A stretch of DNA of 64,000 nt from Photobacterium jeanii (GCF_001650345.1 NZ_LVHF01000029.1:124001-188000); one strand, 5' to 3'; positions 36,437-46,351 are shown, counted from the stretch's first letter. Notes: generated by a model not told the origin, from the letters alone. Translations and numbers: made by a program.

Positions 36437-37790
36437 ATTAAGAAAAATACTAAAGAAAAATACCCTGCTATCCATGCTTGAAGCTTATGGCTTGGCAGGC
36501 TTGATAAGCTCTGGTCCTTGGGTGCTCTCAATTTTGGCATTGCTTGCCATCGGTATTTTCAGCATTGGCTGGGTGTTCCCCACTTATGTCATCGTCCAGT
36601 TTCTGGTCTTAGTCACCTATTTGATGGCAGGATCGCTGATCATTAGTGGCTTGTTCCAATTACTGCTGACCCGCTTTATTTCTGATCTCTTATTCTCCAA
36701 ACAAGAACACAGGATCGTTCCTAACTTACTTGGTTCTATGCTAGTAACCAGTGTACTCGCAGGGCTTGTCGGCGGTGGCATTCTCGCGATGAGTCACAAC
36801 ATCGAACCAGCGGTGAAAGTCACCATTTTCACATCACTGGTTTTACTCTGTAACCAATGGCTGATTTTGATTTTTTTAAGCGGGATGAAAGAGTACTACC
36901 GCATATTCCTTACCATGATGTTTAGTTATGGGCTCATGGTTGCGCTCAGCTTCATCTTCACCTCCAAAGGCTTACTAGGGTTGATGCTAATTTTCACCTC
37001 CTGTCAGGCCGTGCTCACTTTTGCATTTCTCTACCACGTGATTCGAGATTTCCCCGCGAACCAATTAGTCTCGTTTGAGTTCCTTAATAAGAAAAAAACC
37101 TTTTTCTCTCTGATCTTCTGTGGCTTTTTCTACAACCTCGGCGTGTGGTTAGATAAATTCGTATTCTGGTTTCGCGATGAAACCTCACACCAAGTGATCG
37201 ACCTATTCCGTGCATCGTACATTTACGATCTCCCGATCTTCATCGCCTACCTTGCGATTGTACCGGGTATGGCCGTATTCATGCTTAGGATGGAAACGGA
37301 CTTTGCTGATGCCTGCCTTAATTTCTACGAGTCAGTGCGAGAAGGGGCTACGTTACAATCCATTTATCTATTAAAAGACAAAATGGTACTGGCGTGTCGT
37401 CAGAGTATTTACGAGATCTTTAAAGTCCAAGGTATGACACTCGCACTGCTTCTACTGTGGGCTGAAGATATCTTAGTCGCGCTAAACATCGATCTCTCCT
37501 ATCTTCACTTACTGTACGTTGATTTAGTGGGGGTAAGCTTGCAGGTCTTGGTAATGTCGATCCTCAACGTAATGTATTACCTAGATAAACGCTATTCAGC
37601 GCTGATACTCACTATTTTTATGGCACTCAGTAACTATGTTCTCGCCCACCTCAGTATTGAAATGGGGCCTGTTTTCTATGGTTATGGTTTCGCAGTAACC
37701 ATGCTGCTGACCACCATCATTGGCTTGGTGATGCTAGATCGCCAATTCAACGATTTGGAATACCGCACTTTCATGCTGCAACGCACTTAA
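36417..37790 (+). CDS. pelG: PelG: polytopic membrane protein of the Pel synthase
   Basis: A 457-residue membrane protein with about twelve hydrophobic helices, resembling MATE/MOP-type transporters and matching the usual PelG length. The start MAGIGFELRKIL is chosen because CAGGAGG lies six bases upstream. The longer frame would begin inside pelF without SD. PelG is thought to move the growing polymer across the inner membrane with PelD-E-F. Last gene of the operon, followed by a strong terminator. Confidence 0.92.
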   Translation: MAGIGFELRKILKKNTLLSMLEAYGLAGLISSGPWVLSILALLAIGIFSIGWVFPTYVIVQFLVLVTYLMAGSLIISGLFQLLLTRFISDLLFSKQEHRIVPNLLGSMLVTSVLAGLVGGGILAMSHNIEPAVKVTIFTSLVLLCNQWLILIFLSGMKEYYRIFLTMMFSYGLMVALSFIFTSKGLLGLMLIFTSCQAVLTFAFLYHVIRDFPANQLVSFEFLNKKKTFFSLIFCGFFYNLGVWLDKFVFWFRDETSHQVIDLFRASYIYDLPIFIAYLAIVPGMAVFMLRMETDFADACLNFYESVREGATLQSIYLLKDKMVLACRQSIYEIFKVQGMTLALLLLWAEDILVALNIDLSYLHLLYVDLVGVSLQVLVMSILNVMYYLDKRYSALILTIFMALSNYVLAHLSIEMGPVFYGYGFAVTMLLTTIIGLVMLDRQFNDLEYRTFMLQRT

Positions 37791-37811
37791 TCTCTAAAAA
37801 GCTCTCCGATC

Positions 37812-37845
37812 AAAAAGCGCCCTCAACTTGAGGGCGCTTTTATTT
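37812..37845. terminator. Bidirectional terminator after pelG
   Basis: AAAAGCGCCCTCAA / TTGAGGGCGCTTTT is a 14-bp near-perfect stem. T-runs on both strands serve pelG and the convergent stomatin gene. Confidence 0.92.
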
Positions 37846-37869
37846 TAAATTGCCATTGCCTAAAGTTAG

Positions 37870-38691
37870 CTAATCATTCCCTTCATTAGGCTGTTCCGGC
37901 TTATTGGGTGAAGCGTTAGCTTTTACCGATGATTTCACTTGTGGCGACACAAACTCTGAGATCTTATCAACTAAATCAATCGGCATTGGGAAAACGATCG
38001 TCGATGTTCTGTCATTGGCGATTTCAGTTAGCGTCTGCATATAACGAAGCTGAACCGCGTTCGGTGATTGATTTAGCACTCGCGCCGCTTCAGTCAACTT
38101 AGTCGACGCTTCTAGCTCACCGGTTGCATGGATCACTTTTGCACGACGAGAACGTTCGGCTTCAGCTTGTCGTGCTAACGCTCGTACCATACTGTCATCT
38201 AAATCCACATGCTTAATTTCAACATTGGCGATTTTGATCCCCCAGTTATCTGTGTGCTGATCCAAAATGCCTTGCAAATCATTATTAAGATCATCGCGTG
38301 CCGATAAAAGCTCGTCTAATTCATGCTGACCAAGCACAGAACGCAATGTAGTTTGCGAAAGCTGGCTGGTGGCTTCATGGTAATTTTCTACGTTGTTAAT
38401 CGCCATTTTAGGATCAACTACCCGATAATAGACCACCGCATTCACACGTACCGAGACGTTATCACGGGTGATCAAGTCTTGAGTTGGGACATCTAGTACA
38501 ATAGTCCGTAAATCAACTCTCACCATTTGTTGCACGATAGGTACAATAATGATCAGACCCGGACCTTTCACCTCATAAAACCGACCAAGTAAAAACACCA
38601 CCGCACGCTCATACTCACGTAGCACCTTGAACATACTGGCAATTAAAACAATTACCAGCACCACGATTGTCGCTAACGAGTAGGTAAACAT
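37870..38691 (-). CDS. Stomatin/prohibitin-like (SPFH) slipin
   Basis: A 273-residue protein with an N-terminal membrane segment (about residues 5-20), then the SPFH domain ([46 protein letters not shown]) and a helical C-terminus ([15 protein letters not shown]). It lies four bases after an NfeD gene, the classic NfeD/stomatin pair. In such pairs the NfeD protease is thought to process the stomatin tail and the complex organises membrane microdomains. The C-terminal tail is Pro/Asn/Glu-rich. Confidence 0.9.
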   Translation of the reverse strand: MFTYSLATIVVLVIVLIASMFKVLREYERAVVFLLGRFYEVKGPGLIIIVPIVQQMVRVDLRTIVLDVPTQDLITRDNVSVRVNAVVYYRVVDPKMAINNVENYHEATSQLSQTTLRSVLGQHELDELLSARDDLNNDLQGILDQHTDNWGIKIANVEIKHVDLDDSMVRALARQAEAERSRRAKVIHATGELEASTKLTEAARVLNQSPNAVQLRYMQTLTEIANDRTSTIVFPMPIDLVDKISEFVSPQVKSSVKANASPNKPEQPNEGND

Positions 38692-38695
38692 AGGC

Positions 38696-40153
38696 TTACT
38701 CCTTCGAACCAGTATCTACATCTAGCCACAATCCCGCTACTTTGGTGATCACCACGCGATCTCCTTGTGCCAAGTTAGTCGGCGATCTTGCCTGCCAGAT
38801 TTCCCCTTCAACCATGACTTTCCCTTCACCGGGAAAACCACTCACAACAGTCGCTACCTGCCCCTGCATACACTCAACGCCAGTCGTCACAGGGCGTCGA
38901 CGCACTCTGAGCAGTAGAGCCACTATCACAAAACAGAACACCGCTGATACTGCGGTCAAACCAATAATTAATGGCATTGCGATTTGATAACCGGGCACTT
39001 CGGTATCCATCAACATTATCGAGCCCAACACAAACGCTACGATGCCACCAAAGCCGAAAATCCCGAAACTCGGGCTAAAGGCTTCAGCCACCATCAGGGC
39101 AATGCCTAACATCAGCAACCCAAGCCCGGCATAACTCACTGGCAATAGCTGTAACGAATACATCGCAAGGATCAAACAGATCCCACCCAGAACTCCAGGA
39201 ACACCGACGCCGGGGTTGTAGAACTCAAGTAATAAACCGTAGATACCAATCAGCATCAAAATATAAGCGACATTAGGATTGGTTAGCACAGTCAGCAATT
39301 TAAAGCGCCAGTCTTGCTCTCGTTCAACATAAGCAACATCAGCAAAATCTAGGGTCGTTTCTACACCGTTGATTTTCACCGTGCGACCATTCGCTTGTTC
39401 AATCAAGTCATCAAGCGTTGGCGCAATGTAATCAATCACGTTTTCTTTCAGCGCACTTTCCGCATCCAAACTGGCAGCTTCACGCACAGCCCGCTCAGCC
39501 CACACTTCGTTTCGACCATGCAATTTCGCTAAGCTCTGAATGTACGCTGCCGCATCATTCATCACTTTCTTCTCCATTGCAGTCTTAGTCGCTATGCGTT
39601 CATCCTCTTGTGAAGCGCTAGCATCGTCACTGCCTTCTTGACTAGCTTCTGATTGCTCTTTGCTCGCGGTCGCACTGTCATCATTACTGGCTGGTTTGTC
39701 TTGCTGAGATTCTTGCGCAGGTTCTTTTTTTGGCGCAAAAGGATTTGAATCGGCAGGATCGCTATCTTTGGGTGGACCGCCCATGGAAACAGGCGTTGCA
39801 GCCCCTAAGTTTGTGCCGGGGGCCATCACAGCTAAATGACTCGCTAATAGAATATAAGTACCAGCACTTGCTGCTCGAGAACCCGCGGGCCCAACCCAAG
39901 TAGCTATAGGTACGGGAGAAACCGTAATGGCATGGATGATATCGCGCATAGAAGTATCGAGCCCGCCGGGGGTGTCCATACGCAGAACAATCAACTTCGC
40001 TTGTTCTTCGTGGGCTAAATCAATCTCACGTGACACATAGTCACTAATCGCTGGGCCAATGCCTCCTTTCACATCGATGACCCAAACATCATCCGCTAAC
40101 GTACTCAGCGGCCACATCAATAACGTCAGTAATAACAACCACAACCGTTTCAT
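38696..40153 (-). CDS. NfeD-family membrane serine protease (ClpP class)
   Basis: A 485-residue protein. A signal peptide (cleavage near TLA-DD) leads into a ClpP-like periplasmic protease domain with the probable catalytic Ser in RAASAGTYI and a Lys in the helix after the linker. Four or five membrane helices follow (about residues 290-420) and a C-terminal OB-fold NfeD domain. The protease domain is interrupted by a Ser/Asp/Glu/Gln-rich insertion of about 55 residues (about 140-190), longer than I would expect. It is co-transcribed with the stomatin gene. Confidence 0.88.
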   Translation of the reverse strand: MKRLWLLLLTLLMWPLSTLADDVWVIDVKGGIGPAISDYVSREIDLAHEEQAKLIVLRMDTPGGLDTSMRDIIHAITVSPVPIATWVGPAGSRAASAGTYILLASHLAVMAPGTNLGAATPVSMGGPPKDSDPADSNPFAPKKEPAQESQQDKPASNDDSATASKEQSEASQEGSDDASASQEDERIATKTAMEKKVMNDAAAYIQSLAKLHGRNEVWAERAVREAASLDAESALKENVIDYIAPTLDDLIEQANGRTVKINGVETTLDFADVAYVEREQDWRFKLLTVLTNPNVAYILMLIGIYGLLLEFYNPGVGVPGVLGGICLILAMYSLQLLPVSYAGLGLLMLGIALMVAEAFSPSFGIFGFGGIVAFVLGSIMLMDTEVPGYQIAMPLIIGLTAVSAVFCFVIVALLLRVRRRPVTTGVECMQGQVATVVSGFPGEGKVMVEGEIWQARSPTNLAQGDRVVITKVAGLWLDVDTGSKE

Positions 40154-40470
40154 TGATACGCTCCGAAGCAGCTTGCGCTTTACTGTTTGCGAGCAAATCG
40201 CCTTGCTGCGCTCAAATATCTTCCTCTAAGGATAGTTTACGCTGTATTTTTTAATGGCTTGGCGTCTCACTGTTTAACCATGCCTTGTTCTAAATCAGCT
40301 TTATACTGAATACTCAAACGTTATGTTCGATACCAGTTCATAAACTTTAGCAGCTTATTCACGCAAACTATGGCTACCAACTAATACCTTGTGCAATAAG
40401 TTATTGATCACCTTTAGTTTGGAAAGCTCGCAAAACGAAACAAACACAGGCATTGCAATAGGAGATGTAG
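40154..40470. other. 317-base divergent intergenic region
   Basis: No gene is seen. It separates the NfeD operon and the glutamate-receptor-like gene and must hold both promoters. GGAGA before the plus-strand ATG is the ribosome-binding site. No strong operator stands out. Confidence 0.5.
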
Positions 40471-41559
40471 ATGAGTGCAGTAACTAAACCCACCTCCCCT
40501 CTCGTTTATGTCTTGATCTTGCTGTTCTGCGCGTTATTCGCTTCACCCAGCCATAGCAAAAGCATCAATGTGGGTAGCTATGAGTGTCCCCCCTTCGTGA
40601 TGAAGAATGAAGATGGCACCTATACGGGTTTAAGCATTCAACTGTGGCAGAAAATCGCAGATTCCTTGGGATTAAGTTATGAAATCACCAGCCATGAGCT
40701 AAAACCACTGTTAGATGATGTTGCATCAGGGGCAGTTGATATCGGGGTATCTTGTATTTCGATTACCGAAGAGCGGGAACTAGTGCTCGATTTCTCACAT
40801 TCATTTTATGAAACTTCACTCGCCATTGCGGTAAAAGAGAAAGGTCATCTGCATACGCTTTTCAACATCTTAACCAATAAAAAGTTACTCACGATTTTAG
40901 GCGTTGTGTTTGCTGTCGCGGCATTTGTTGGGGCAATTTATTACCTGCTGGAGCACAAGGTCAACGACAAACTCTATTCCATGTCATCGCGACCTGCGAG
41001 GTTGTTAGAAGGTTTCTTGCTCGGTCTACTTTTTATCACCAAAGGCCCATTTAACTACTACGAATTCAAAACCCTCACAGGGCGTTTTATTACTGTGTTA
41101 CTCGCCGTATCGACCACTTTTTTTATTGCCAGTATCACTGCGATTCTCGCCAGTACCTTCACCCTAGGCTTACTGAGCAGCGATATAAAAAGTCCGAAAG
41201 ATTTAGCCAATATCAAAGTTGGCGCGAAGCTCGCCTCTACCTCATCGGTTTATTTAACCAACCAAAGCATTGTCCATCGTACTTATGAGTCTACCGATGA
41301 GATGCTTGAAGCACTCAATAAACGTGAAGTTGATGCAATCGTTGCCGATGATGCGGTATTAAAGTATTTGATCAAGAAAGCAAAAGAAGCGGGCGAATAC
41401 TCGGATATCTCTGTATTGCCTTATCAGTTTGAAAAACAAAACTACGGTTTTGCTATCAGTGATAACAGCCCGTACGAAGAAGATCTCAATCGAGCACTGC
41501 TGAAAATTCGTAAAAGCCCGGAATGGCGTCAAGCACTGAGCCAATACTTTGCAGAGTAA
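40471..41559 (+). CDS. Prokaryotic ionotropic glutamate receptor-like channel
   Basis: A 362-residue protein with the layout of a bacterial GluR0-type receptor. A signal peptide (to about residue 29) is followed by a ligand-binding S1 lobe (INVGSYECPPFVMKNEDG; GVSCISITEERELVLDFS). M1 is at about residue 140-163, then a pore-loop region (about 180-200), M2 (about 206-232) and the S2 lobe to the C-terminus. M2 contains ASITAILASTFT, reminiscent of the SYTANLAAFLT gate of animal receptors. The potassium filter GYG of GluR0 is absent; the loop reads ITKGPFNYYEF. It probably opens a pore on binding an amino acid or similar solute. It could alternatively be a membrane-anchored solute receptor without conductance. 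Confidence 0.75.
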   Translation: MSAVTKPTSPLVYVLILLFCALFASPSHSKSINVGSYECPPFVMKNEDGTYTGLSIQLWQKIADSLGLSYEITSHELKPLLDDVASGAVDIGVSCISITEERELVLDFSHSFYETSLAIAVKEKGHLHTLFNILTNKKLLTILGVVFAVAAFVGAIYYLLEHKVNDKLYSMSSRPARLLEGFLLGLLFITKGPFNYYEFKTLTGRFITVLLAVSTTFFIASITAILASTFTLGLLSSDIKSPKDLANIKVGAKLASTSSVYLTNQSIVHRTYESTDEMLEALNKREVDAIVADDAVLKYLIKKAKEAGEYSDISVLPYQFEKQNYGFAISDNSPYEEDLNRALLKIRKSPEWRQALSQYFAE

Positions 41560-41588
41560 TACCCAGTCAACACCCGTTGTGTTACTCA

Positions 41589-41624
41589 TAAAAAAACGCC
41601 CTCGGGATCAGCGAGGGCGTTTTA
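41589..41624. terminator. Bidirectional terminator
   Basis: AAAACGCCCTCG / CGAGGGCGTTTT with a 7-base loop lies between the convergent receptor and viaA genes. Confidence 0.9.
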
Positions 41625-41650
41625 GGTGATTACTATCGCTTAGTTTATAG

Positions 41651-43099
41651 CTAGCGCCATTTCATCAAACGGCTAAACTTGGAAGGATGATAAGACCAAC
41701 AGTGATCAAAAATATCCATCAAAGCAGGGTTACCATATTTAGACAAGGTGACCGCATGAAAGCGATTACGGCTTGCTTTTAGCTTATCGATTCGACGCAG
41801 CATTTCTTCTGGCTGTGACGGTGCGATAAAGTCTGACAACACGACCAAATCAGCATTTTTGTATTTCTCACCGCACATCAAATCAATAGATTGATCTAAC
41901 ACAGGCGCTAAATCAGTACCACCATGGAAAGAATAAGATAAGAAGTTTAGCACTTCACTTAATCCATCTTGCTTGGTCAATTCATACGTAATTTGTTGCG
42001 TCGAGAACATGATCACGAAACAATCACGATCTTCCGCCAACGCGATTTGCATCAAGCCATACGCTAACGCTTTAGCACATTGTTCCGGAAAGCCAGACAT
42101 AGAACCCGAAGCATCGATACAAACAATGAACGGCCCTTTATCTTGCTCTACTTGTTTCGTTTGACGCTTGTATGCTTTTACTTTGCGTAGCTTACGTTGT
42201 GTGCCTTGAACCCGGTAGTTCATCAAACGCTTATCAACCAAATGCTTGTAGAACACGACTTCAAGCTCTGGGTAGGCTAAGAACATCGCTTCATTCGGCA
42301 GTAATTTAGAAAGGTCGTCACTTTCATGAATGCCGACAATATCGTCAGAGACATTGTCGCTGCGCTCTTCCACCATGCGAAGATCTTCAGACTTTACCCG
42401 TTCTTTGTTTGGATCGTCGATCTCATTTGCCATTCGGCCCAGCTTTTCAGCGATATCTTTTAAGCCACCGTTACGCTTTAAGAAACGCGCAACCGACTTC
42501 ATGGTATCGATATCCGTGCGAGTGAGTTTGGCTTTTGCCATGTCCCATAACCGACCAGCTTTGGTTTCATCACCGGCTTCGGTCACCTGCTCCATTTGCT
42601 GCATGGTCTCGATGCGCTGGTACAAATCCGCCAACAGATGCTCTTTATGTTGCTCTAATTCATCGAACTGAGCCTGTTTAAGGGTTTCTGTTAGGTGCAA
42701 ATACCACTGGTTACAGAAGTAACTTTGGAACATAGGATTGTGTTTGGCGTGCTCTTTCGCTACCAAAGACTTGGCTTTAAAGTAGAAGGCGGAATGCCCT
42801 TCTAATTGCTTCACAATATGATCAGCTTGGCTAATAAAGTAAGCCTGATCCCATTGTATCGCTTGTTCATAAAGACCGATTTCCTGCTTGAAACGATCTT
42901 CAATGCTAACCTTGCTGATCCTTTGCTGAACCTGAGCTCGCCATTTGCTGAGCTGGTTCTTCATCGCGGTTTTAATCCCTGGATTGGTTTCCGCTGCCAT
43001 GATGATTTGTGGCTGCATTAAGAGTTCATGGATCGCAGAATCAATCATGCCCGATTCAGTCATCATCAAGGCAAGATTAATGCTTTCAGACACTGGCAT
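41651..43099 (-). CDS. viaA: ViaA, VWA-domain partner of RavA
   Basis: A 482-residue cytoplasmic protein with a long helical N-terminal region and a C-terminal von Willebrand A domain. The MIDAS motif is DASGSMSG (about residues 326-333), with the distal Thr in HGGTDLAP and Asp in VVLSDF. It pairs with the MoxR-type ATPase RavA directly upstream. In E. coli the pair acts on respiratory complexes and influences aminoglycoside sensitivity. The start lies 46 bases after ravA. Confidence 0.9.
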   Translation of the reverse strand: MPVSESINLALMMTESGMIDSAIHELLMQPQIIMAAETNPGIKTAMKNQLSKWRAQVQQRISKVSIEDRFKQEIGLYEQAIQWDQAYFISQADHIVKQLEGHSAFYFKAKSLVAKEHAKHNPMFQSYFCNQWYLHLTETLKQAQFDELEQHKEHLLADLYQRIETMQQMEQVTEAGDETKAGRLWDMAKAKLTRTDIDTMKSVARFLKRNGGLKDIAEKLGRMANEIDDPNKERVKSEDLRMVEERSDNVSDDIVGIHESDDLSKLLPNEAMFLAYPELEVVFYKHLVDKRLMNYRVQGTQRKLRKVKAYKRQTKQVEQDKGPFIVCIDASGSMSGFPEQCAKALAYGLMQIALAEDRDCFVIMFSTQQITYELTKQDGLSEVLNFLSYSFHGGTDLAPVLDQSIDLMCGEKYKNADLVVLSDFIAPSQPEEMLRRIDKLKASRNRFHAVTLSKYGNPALMDIFDHCWSYHPSKFSRLMKWR

Positions 43100-43145
43100 A
43101 AGTCAAACTCCTCGGAACAACATTTATAACAGTATAAGAGGAGAA

Positions 43146-44798
43146 CTAAGCAAAGTAGTCAGAAAGGTGTGCTACACGGAACGCGCCCTTCTCTACTTTG
43201 TTTTTCAACTCAGTAACAGAATCTGCTGCTTCAGCAATACTCTGTTCAATCAAAGCAGGCAATTCTGCTTCAACAAAGTTATGAGGTAACGCGCCATGGA
43301 ATGAGCTACGTGACTTCTTGATATTGTGCTCAGCATCTACAACTTTCGCCGATGCACGATCGAGATCTTGCTGCCAATTGGCTTTCTGAGTTTCCGTAAT
43401 ACCTTTATGGCCAGCAATACCGACAAACACAGAACGATTTGCAATGTCTTTGATCACCAAGCGCAAATTGGCATCCACTTCAAATTGTAAACGGCATAGG
43501 TTAGTGTTCTTATTCACAAAACCATAGATGTCACATTGTCCGGTTTTAATCTTCTTCTCGAACTCATCGCCATCAACATACACCCAGCGACCGTCCCCTT
43601 TTTCTTGTTCAGAAACCGAAGGGTTCGCTTGCAGCATCACCAACTTGATCATGCGTGGGTTATGGTTGACGTTGTAACGTTTCGCACCTGAAAAATCGTA
43701 TTTAAACCACTCTTTACGCATCATGGTTTCACGGCTAAAACTCATGCATAGCTCGCCAACCACTTCTTGGTTGATGCTATCGAGGATCGCCTGTGCTTCA
43801 TTCGCATCATGTTGAGCAGCTTCTTGATTGAAGGCTTTATTCACTGCAAATTCACGCACTAACTCACGTACTACATGGCGCGACTCTGGGCTGTGCCATA
43901 AACAATCTTGCAGTAAGAGCAAATCAAGCGGATTAATGGATTTACGACCATTAAAGAAGGCACTGGCTTTAAGCAAGCGAACCGACTTTTTCCAACGACG
44001 GTCAGAAATATAAAGCTCACTATCGTGCTCTGCTGAGCCACCCGCTTCAACTTGCGCTTCAATCATGGTTTTAAGCTGATAGATCTTCTCGAAGATCGTT
44101 TCATCCAACTCAACATTTTCCAGATGGGCTTGCCACTGCTGATATTCTTCATCGGTAATTGCCAAGCTAGGATCGACTTCCTGAATACTCGGCCCTTCCC
44201 CCATCAGCATGGCTTTAAAGTTTTGCTTCTCTTGAATACGGTTGACGAATACACGCACGAGCATACGGTCGTATAAGGCTTCTAAACCGCTATCTTCATC
44301 TGGGAGTTCGTTAGAGGCTGTGATCAACAAACGCATAGGCACAGGCAAAACATCCTGTCCGTTTTTGAACGTGCGCTCGTTCACCACGGTTAATAAGGTA
44401 TTTAGAATTGCTGGACCCGCCTTCCAGATCTCATCCAGAAAGACAACATCTGCTGTTGGTAGGTAGCCATCAACAAGACGAACATATTTACCGTTATCTT
44501 TTAATTCCTGAATTGAAAGGGGGCCAAACACCTCTTCAGGTGTGGAAAAACGTGTCATCAGGTAATCAAAAAAGCGGCTGTTATCGAAAGCTTGAATTAA
44601 GCGCTTAGCAATCAAACTTTTTGCAATACCAGGAGGGCCTAATAAAAATGCACTTTCACCAGCTAGTGCCGCAAGCAAACATAATTTGATCGTTTCTTCT
44701 CGTTCATAAACCCCATTGGATAGTGCTTTGATGAGCTTCTGAATTCGCTCTGAAATCAAGGCACCATTGGGCTGAGTTGATCTAGCCATAGTTAGCAT
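43146..44798 (-). CDS. ravA: RavA, MoxR-family AAA+ ATPase
   Basis: A 550-residue AAA+ ATPase. Walker A is GPPGIAKS, Walker B VVFLDEIWKAGPA, and the surrounding sequence (MTRFSTPEEVFGPLSIQEL) is nearly diagnostic of RavA. The C-terminal half corresponds to the LARA/triple-helical region of E. coli RavA. I prefer the start at 44798 because GAGGT lies seven bases upstream. A third in-frame ATG at 44789 is also possible, and the longest frame (44852) adds an unlikely N-terminus. It forms an operon with viaA. Confidence 0.9.
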   Translation of the reverse strand: MLTMARSTQPNGALISERIQKLIKALSNGVYEREETIKLCLLAALAGESAFLLGPPGIAKSLIAKRLIQAFDNSRFFDYLMTRFSTPEEVFGPLSIQELKDNGKYVRLVDGYLPTADVVFLDEIWKAGPAILNTLLTVVNERTFKNGQDVLPVPMRLLITASNELPDEDSGLEALYDRMLVRVFVNRIQEKQNFKAMLMGEGPSIQEVDPSLAITDEEYQQWQAHLENVELDETIFEKIYQLKTMIEAQVEAGGSAEHDSELYISDRRWKKSVRLLKASAFFNGRKSINPLDLLLLQDCLWHSPESRHVVRELVREFAVNKAFNQEAAQHDANEAQAILDSINQEVVGELCMSFSRETMMRKEWFKYDFSGAKRYNVNHNPRMIKLVMLQANPSVSEQEKGDGRWVYVDGDEFEKKIKTGQCDIYGFVNKNTNLCRLQFEVDANLRLVIKDIANRSVFVGIAGHKGITETQKANWQQDLDRASAKVVDAEHNIKKSRSSFHGALPHNFVEAELPALIEQSIAEAADSVTELKNKVEKGAFRVAHLSDYFA

Positions 44799-45265
44799 AT
44801 TATTGACCTCTACTGCCATTCCTTGTGCCCATAAAGCATGTGTGATGCACAAGCCTTATGTCACTTCAAGAATAGACACAAACCCCTAAATGTTACAATT
44901 ATGTAAACTGAAATATCTTGTTACATACCTATATACCAAAGGTGACTCAGTCGAGGTACTGCGGAATCTTTGTTTGCAAATTTGAGATGACCATCACAAG
45001 TTATAAGTACGATGTTAAAACCCCAAACAATATACATTTGAACTCATAACAATTTTTTGCTTTTCAATCTGTCACTATGCATGAAAGAAATATGAATATT
45101 TGGCGGTAATTCATTCAAAAAGAGTCAGATTTAACTCATGCTGTCGTTTTTGATTCGGGTCAAAAAAGACTCTTCCCTGTGTTTGTTTACTTTATTAAAT
45201 CGCAGACTTGTCCCACTTTATTAACTTTGCGAAGATAAAGTCAGTTTTATAAACAAGTCATTTCA
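44799..45265. other. 467-base divergent region with nested inverted repeats
   Basis: No gene is seen. It separates ravA and a GGDEF gene. A nested dyad is visible: AAGAGTC at 45120-45126 pairs with GACTCTT at 45168-45174, and inside it TTTTTGA pairs with TCAAAAA around a 6-base loop (45147-45166). It may be a regulator site or an mRNA structure 90-145 bases before the GGDEF start codon. Confidence 0.45.
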
Positions 45266-46132
45266 ATGAAAAAAGTCTCGCAGTTACCAACACGTCTAAC
45301 CGTGGTGGTATGTATTGGTGTCCTCATCTCTGCTTTTGTCCCTTCCAGCGGCACATTAGAAGCACTGACATCAGTCATGACATTAGTCCTCATTATCATG
45401 CTATTGCGTGAAGATTTTGGCCGTGAGATGAAAGGCTGGCTCATGCTTGCGCTTGGCACTTACGGTGTAGGAGTGATTGCTGACCTACTAGACGAAATTC
45501 CAGAACTCAATGATCACTGGCTGGTCGATAGATCCGACGATATATTCATGCACATTGGGGTTTTCTTAATGTGTTTATGTTTTATTAAGATGCTCAAACA
45601 ACGCCACGGACTGATTGCCGACTTAAATAAACAAATCGCTAAAGCACAGCGATTAGAGCAAGCTTTACACCGTCAGGCGCTTCACGATGATCTCACCCAA
45701 TTAGAGAATCGCCGTGCCCTATTCCACCGCTTCGATACCATTGCTTTAGAGCGCGATCACGGCGTATTAGCTTATATAGATATCGATAACTTTAAGAAAG
45801 TGAATGACCGCTTTGGCCACCAGCGCGGTGATGAATTGCTTGTCGAACTCGCTCGTTCAATACGCGAAATTAGCCCTCAAGGCTGTGATATTTATAGAAT
45901 TGGTGGCGATGAATTTGCGGTGCTCATGCCAGCTAATAGCAATATTGCAAGCCAGCAATGGGCTGATCAACTCTGCCAAACAACACGTTATCTACGCCAA
46001 CGCTTTGAGATAGATTTAAGTATTGGCTTGGTGCCTTACCACGCTGGTAACTTATCAGATCCTGATAGTATTCTGGCGCATGCCGATCGAGAAATGTACA
46101 AGAAAAAAGCGAGTAAACAACTCGCTTCCTAA
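45266..46132 (+). CDS. Membrane diguanylate cyclase (GGDEF)
   Basis: A 288-residue protein. Two or three N-terminal hydrophobic segments (about residues 10-45, 60-72 and 92-108) precede a short coiled linker and a C-terminal GGDEF domain with HDDLTQLENRRALFHRF and RIGGDEFAVL (about residue 213). The intact GGDEF predicts synthesis of c-di-GMP from GTP. The RxxD inhibitory site normally five residues before the motif is absent (QGCD), so product inhibition is probably weak. The pel operon, whose PelD senses c-di-GMP, lies upstream in the window. The ribosome-binding site is weak. Confidence 0.85.
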   Translation: MKKVSQLPTRLTVVVCIGVLISAFVPSSGTLEALTSVMTLVLIIMLLREDFGREMKGWLMLALGTYGVGVIADLLDEIPELNDHWLVDRSDDIFMHIGVFLMCLCFIKMLKQRHGLIADLNKQIAKAQRLEQALHRQALHDDLTQLENRRALFHRFDTIALERDHGVLAYIDIDNFKKVNDRFGHQRGDELLVELARSIREISPQGCDIYRIGGDEFAVLMPANSNIASQQWADQLCQTTRYLRQRFEIDLSIGLVPYHAGNLSDPDSILAHADREMYKKKASKQLAS

Positions 46133-46183
46133 GTAACTGAACAACTGTCATTGTACAGCTTACGTAAGAGCTTTAAAGAGCGT

Positions 46184-46351
46184 TTAATGATGCAACAACA
46201 TCTCTAATTCTTCTTGAGTCACAATATCTTTTACTTCCACCTGTTGGTGCTGTTGATACGCTTGTTTAGACTGCAAGTAGAGTGTACGTAGCTGATTATT
46301 ATCTAATGATTCTATCTTTGATAGTAATTCGACAAATTCGACTTCCTTCAT
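46184..46351 (-). CDS. Small helical protein of 55 residues, unknown
   Basis: A short frame beginning MKEVEFVELLSKIESL, rich in Gln/Glu/Leu and predicted entirely helical, ending in MLLHH. AGGGA lies seven bases before the ATG. It runs convergently toward the GGDEF gene with 51 bases between. The amphipathic pattern suggests a small protein-binding helix bundle. I recognise no family. Confidence 0.55.
   Translation of the reverse strand: MKEVEFVELLSKIESLDNNQLRTLYLQSKQAYQQHQQVEVKDIVTQEELEMLLHH

Noticed and set aside
45120..45174. Nested inverted repeats as a recombination site
   Set aside because: No recombinase gene or second copy of the site was seen nearby.
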